A stretch of DNA of 64,000 nucleotides. It comes from Neopestalotiopsis rosae (Eukaryota; Ascomycota; Sordariomycetes; Amphisphaeriales; Sporocadaceae). Positions 60,089 to 64,000 of the stretch are shown piece after piece. A model generated the notes under the pieces. The model made no database searches. It was not told where the DNA came from and saw only the letters and a list, made by a program, of their open reading frames with translations. The stretch is taken from assembly GCA_023078685.1 (NCBI GenBank), contig JALGAS010000014.1, positions 124,001 through 188,000 on the forward strand, in the 5' to 3' direction. A program made the position numbers and the translations under genes. Every line of letters begins with the position of its first letter. Position 1 is the first letter of the stretch.

Positions 60089-62361
60089 TTACTCGAGCTT
60101 CCACATTTGTCTCAGCTGCTTTGCTCTATCCGACGTCCGCCATCCAGTGTCACATTCAATTTTGCGCAGTTGCTGTAGCACAGCCATTTTCTCCACGGCA
60201 AAAGCGGCGTTGGTGCTTGCCTCGATGCGCCCCCTAGCAGCCACAGACTGTTCAGTCATGAAACTTGTTGGAGCCCAGTCTCCTGGCATTGTATTTAGAG
60301 CCCTTCCAGCAATGAATAAGGGCTGAACTTGATTGACCCAATTTGCGCTTCAACGATGAATTAATATACGACGTTTCTTGACCTATGTTATGCCGAGAAC
60401 GTACTGTGAATGGTTGCATACCGACGTGGCAATTAATTCTCTTGCATGCAAAATTGAATCAAACTGTTTGGACTGTCAGCATTGATTTCTTCCGGTTGTA
60501 TTAGTTCATGCGCTCTTGCAAAGCTACGTACCTCAACATTACCTTCTTCTTCGGGAAGGGGTTTGATCAGTTTAGTTTGAAGTAAAAGGATACACCCAGT
60601 ATGGTAGAATGTATTTCCGCATACTACTTAATTAGTCACAGGTCTGTGCCATCAAGACTTCAATACTTACTTGCAGACGACCGACTGTAGATGATAGTGG
60701 GGATCGGTCTTGCTACAGAGGATTGGGTCCGGTGAAGAGGCTGAATCCCTTTGGGTCGGGCGCGCCACCATAGTTGGAGTTGAGTCCAAAGCTCAGCCAC
60801 TGTTTCGTGCGTATAATGGTTCTCAACTGTTGCGCATAAATTGACGATCTTGGCAAATATCAATATAGCAAGATTTCCAAAATCGTCCATGTCATCATTG
60901 TTCGCGACGGATGTGGGATCCTCGTTGACCACCCAGGAATCTGTTGGAATCAATGTCTTCTGGCCACTTATGAATGCAGCCCATAGATCTAAGCATGGTC
61001 AACATTTTTTTTTTTTTTGGCGGGAATACTCTGAAGAGATGTTACTGACCGATTCGAGCAAAAGCCCAGAAGCACGTTTTTCCAGCTCCCAGCCGATCAC
61101 TCGCCCATGGAGCGTTCTTGAGAAAAATTGAGCACCCCTATCATTTCCATCAGCACCTGACTCTGAATACTCGTTTACCCCCATCGACGTTACCCTTAGA
61201 TGCCGCCTCCACTCTTCGACACGGGAACCCATCATCTCGTATACACAAAGAAGTATACAACAGCTTAATGTAGCGAGGCTATTGTTGGCCGGATTGTGGC
61301 TTATGAGCTGACGAATCGTGTATTGATACAATTCCAGCGTTCTAGGATTGGGTCGACCGGTGACTGCGTCCATCTGACGTGACGCCAGTGCGAGCGCCGC
61401 TGCCGAGAAAACCGGCGAATCCATCAGCTCATGCACACTCTTCACCGTGAAATGCATGTCAGAATCCGTTGTTTCACACCATGTACCCGCTTCCTGAAGG
61501 TAAGCCTGTATAAGTTGTGCTTTTTCGACCTCATTGATAGGCGGCACGTCGATAGGTGCCAGCGAATCGTTGGCTACCATTGTCGAGCCTGAAGAGACTG
61601 GCAGGTTCACATGTTCAAGATCGTCTCGTATGGGATCAGGATACGAACGAGCTGTGACTGGGGGGAAACTGTCCGCTGATTGGTTGATAAGATGAGACCA
61701 GTCGACATCCTCTGTTGGCATCAATCCGTCGGGATCAAAATCTACACTTGTGGGCAGCTCACACAAGGTATACTCTTCTCCGTCAACAATACTCGAGGAC
61801 GACGGAGTAACCGGCTCAGAAATATGGGTTGTCGGGGTTGGCTCCCGACCGAATGACCTGAGGACATTTTCGGTATCATCGATAATCTAGGCGTTGTATT
61901 AGCCCATGCGACTAGTCGCAAACGGATCATTGGATGAATGCCAACGATACCGACAGTAAAATGCGAAGGGAGATTGTCTGCTGTGCTCGAAAAACTATGC
62001 CTTCTTTGCTGTTCTACACGTCTGAGGTCGGCGGCCTCGCGTGTCGAGAGCGAGAGCGCACGAGAAGGATGAAAGGACAATTTGAGCCCCCAATGACAAA
62101 CGTTCCGCCGAATCCAGCAGTTGCTGCAGACTGGTCGAACTCCATCACCTGCGGTCTGTCAGTTCAAAGCCTCGACGGCGACGAGCCCTAAAGCATGATC
62201 GAAGACTCACATTTCTTCTTTCGAAAACGGCAGGAGAGACTTGATATTTCAGTATCAGCATCGAGCGGATGTTCAAACGCCGGAGGGAGGGGTGGGGTTT
62301 ACCATCCGGATCTTGTTCTTGTCTTCGGGGACCGTGATGGACCCCAAGCGGTAACATCCAT
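60089..62361 (-). CDS. Zn2Cys6 fungal transcription factor (frame broken near the C-terminus)
   Basis: Nine exons: 62361-62303, 62239-62211, 62148-61955, 61886-61194, 61137-61050, 60988-60671, 60623-60532, 60463-60405, 60348-60089. The binuclear zinc cluster is assembled over the first three exons: RSGCLSCRFRKKKC then DGVRPVCSNCWIRRNVC, a perfect CX2CX6CX6CX2CX6C. The second exon is only 29 nt. The fungal TF middle region follows: EEWRRHLR|GCS, CFWAFARI|DLWAAFISGQ, LIPTDSW, SAICGNTFYHTGCILLLQT, HARELI, and HANWVNQVQPLFIAG. All junctions are in phase. In the last exon the frame shifts after LFIAGR (about 60305), and a TGA follows 15 codons later. The conserved end (FAVEKMAVLQQLRKIECDTG to WKLE) continues in another frame to the TAA at 60089. 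One extra base explains it. Such factors often control nearby catabolic or secondary-metabolism genes; the monooxygenase upstream is a candidate target. Confidence 0.8.
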
Positions 62362-62743
62362 GAGGAGCCGATCAATCTAGCACATGCTGATGGAAGAGGT
62401 CGGTTTGCAAAGCGAGATCTTCGGAGACTCATTCATTGATCAGGTGAGACAAAGGAGAGAAAATGACTGAGAAATGAACCACATGGTCGTCTTGACGACC
62501 CACAAAAGCCTAAGGCGGTTTTCTTAGAAAGATATTGCATATTTCCCAAAAGCGGAAATTGGGGGGTTTAGTGGCACATGTAAGTAGGTATATACTGACT
62601 CACGCTGAACGCTGGGATATTTCGCCTGTACTGTATACCGCATACTCATCACTGTTTACAGAAACTGGGTACACGAGTTGAAGTGTTCTAGTTTGTAACT
62701 ATTCAATATTCATTATTATGCCGGAAAGGGAAACACTTGCCCC
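62362..62743. other. Short intergenic region between monooxygenase and TF
   Basis: 382 bp; 3' flank of the monooxygenase and promoter of the TF, both on the minus strand. Nothing else seen. Confidence 0.5.
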
Positions 62744-64000
62744 TCATCGAACCAGTGCGGCCATCTGAGTAGCCCACTCTTGGATTGATGCCATAAAGGC
62801 ACCCTTCTCTACTGCCGAATTGACAACGAGTGCTGCAACCCCGATACTCGATATTACCGCTACCTTCTTGGTCCAAGAATCTCTGTAGGGGGCGCCAGTG
62901 ATCTCAAAGTCAGACCAGACAGGGAAGATGGTTCTCAGCCAATATTTGTACATGGGGTCGGGATAGATGAATGTGTTTTTCTTGGTGTTGGGGTCCATCC
63001 ACCAACTCTGACAGCCGCTATTGAAAACGAGGTTCTGCAGTTTGCTGTGGACCCAAGTGAGATCTTGCCTCTGCGCTTCTGGCTTGACCCGGATGGATTT
63101 GGCTCCGCTGGTCAAGACTGGGCGCAAAAGGCGGCAGGAGTAATTGATCTGGCACTCGGAGTGGAAGATTACGGAATGTTGGCCTGTTGCCGCGTTGGGA
63201 CCGTAGAGGATGAAAAAGTTGGGGAAACCGGCGACTACGGTTCCCTTGTACGCTTCTGCACCTCCAGAGGCGTCCCAGACGTCGTGTAGGCTCTTTCCGC
63301 CGACGCCTTGGATTTGCATTGGATACAGCCATTTCTGCGTCATAAACCCAGTAGCGTATATGATCATATCTGCCGGGTATTCTGCGCCTGATTCAGTCAC
63401 TATCGAACCGGCTTCAATTCTGGCAGCTCGGTCCTTGGCAAGGTGCATTCTCGGGGAGTGCAGGCATGCCAAGTACGTGTTCGTGTTTACACGCCTCTTG
63501 CAGCCGGGTTCATAGTCTGGTCTCAATATCTCCTTGTACTCGGCCGGAGCATCGTTCTCAATGTATCGGTACGTAGCATCGCGGATCTGTTGTCGCATGC
63601 GGGCGCCATTGTCGTTCATGAGAAAAGAGTAGAAGACGCTCTCGAGTTGCCACGCCAGGACAATACGATACAGACGCGCTGCAAGTGGCACATAACTCAT
63701 GATCGTCTTCCAGACGCCAGAGTACTTGTCGTTCCCCTTGGTCATATTAGCTCGAATTCCGACGTATATCAAGTCGTGGCACGTATGGCGGCACTCGAGG
63801 ACGACTTACCCGTTTCGTCCACCAATGTGCACTCTTGACCAACTGCACCACGCGGCCGTGAGGTCCCACCTCCTTCACCAGCTCGGGCACGAACTGAGTT
63901 GCGGAAGCGCCGTTACCCAGCACTACTATGCTCTTGCCTTTGAAATCGACATCTCCCTTCCAGCGGGCACTGTGAAACATCTCTCCCTGAAACTTATCGG
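62744..64000 (-). CDS. Flavin-containing monooxygenase, Baeyer-Villiger type (5' end outside window)
   Basis: Two exons visible: 64000-63810 and 63736-62744, phase 0 (donor GTAAGT, acceptor ACCAAG); 393 residues are seen and the N-terminus, with the FAD-binding Rossmann fold, is to the right. At the window edge FQGEMFHSARW matches the Baeyer-Villiger fingerprint FxGxxxHxxxW exactly. It is followed by the NADPH-binding VVLGNGASATQFVPEL (GxGxSA). Further on are SAHWWTKR|GNDKYSGVWK, YATGFMTQKWLYP (the ATG motif of class B flavoproteins), and FFILYGPNAATGQHSVIF. The C-terminus has one hydrophobic helix (VAVISSIGVAALVV) that may anchor the enzyme to a membrane. The enzyme should insert or add one oxygen atom using NADPH and FAD; the substrate is unknown. 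It lies 382 bp upstream of a Zn2Cys6 TF on the same strand. Confidence 0.85.

Overview
The window is nuclear DNA of a filamentous ascomycete (Pezizomycotina), most likely a sordariomycete such as a hypocrealean. The reasons are short spliceosomal introns (about 40-185 nt, donors GTAAGT/GTACGT/GTGAGT, CTRAY-type branch sites, YAG acceptors), pyrimidine-rich leaders, widely spaced genes and gene families typical of this group. The species cannot be named from the sequence. I found no rRNA, tRNA, CRISPR array or intact transposon. All gene models were built by reading frames and splice sites by eye.

Left third (1-25 kb): the 3' end of an ELO-type fatty-acid elongase; a FYVE zinc-finger protein on the minus strand; an almost 10 kb stretch without a recognisable gene; the molybdenum-cofactor gene cnxABC (MoaA-MoaC) on the minus strand, with the WD-repeat gene of the WDR8/WRAP73 family divergent from it; and a two-RRM RNA-binding protein.

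Middle (25-44 kb): a SLIP-GC/dynamin-like P-loop GTPase on the minus strand, with the cleavage factor Im 25 kDa subunit (NUDT21) divergent from it; a YjbQ/UPF0047 protein and the complex I 13 kDa zinc subunit (NDUFS6) on the minus strand; an Mpp6-type exosome cofactor carrying a zinc knuckle, divergent from NDUFS6; 5.5 kb without a gene; and an insulysin (Ste23/IDE) with a peroxisomal-type C-terminus.

Right part (44-64 kb): a tail-to-tail pair of secreted-protein genes (an HsbA/galactomannoprotein-like, probably GPI-anchored protein and a four-repeat cysteine-rich protein); an Arg/Ser-rich protein; a small kinase-like protein; a two-exon hypothetical protein; an aquaglyceroporin with a long N-terminal tail; a Zn2Cys6 transcription factor; and, cut by the right edge, a Baeyer-Villiger-type flavin monooxygenase.

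Most genes are housekeeping and do not form one pathway. The TF and monooxygenase at the right edge could be the start of a metabolic cluster. The most notable observations are: (i) the MoaA C-terminal Gly-Gly codons of cnxABC coincide with a splice donor, predicting a human-MOCS1-like choice between a stand-alone MoaA ending in GG and a fusion protein, followed by an internal mitochondrial-presequence-like linker; (ii) a secreted protein built from repeats of an unrecognised six- to eight-cysteine module; and (iii) two genes (the GTPase and the TF) in which a single extra base breaks an otherwise well conserved frame.
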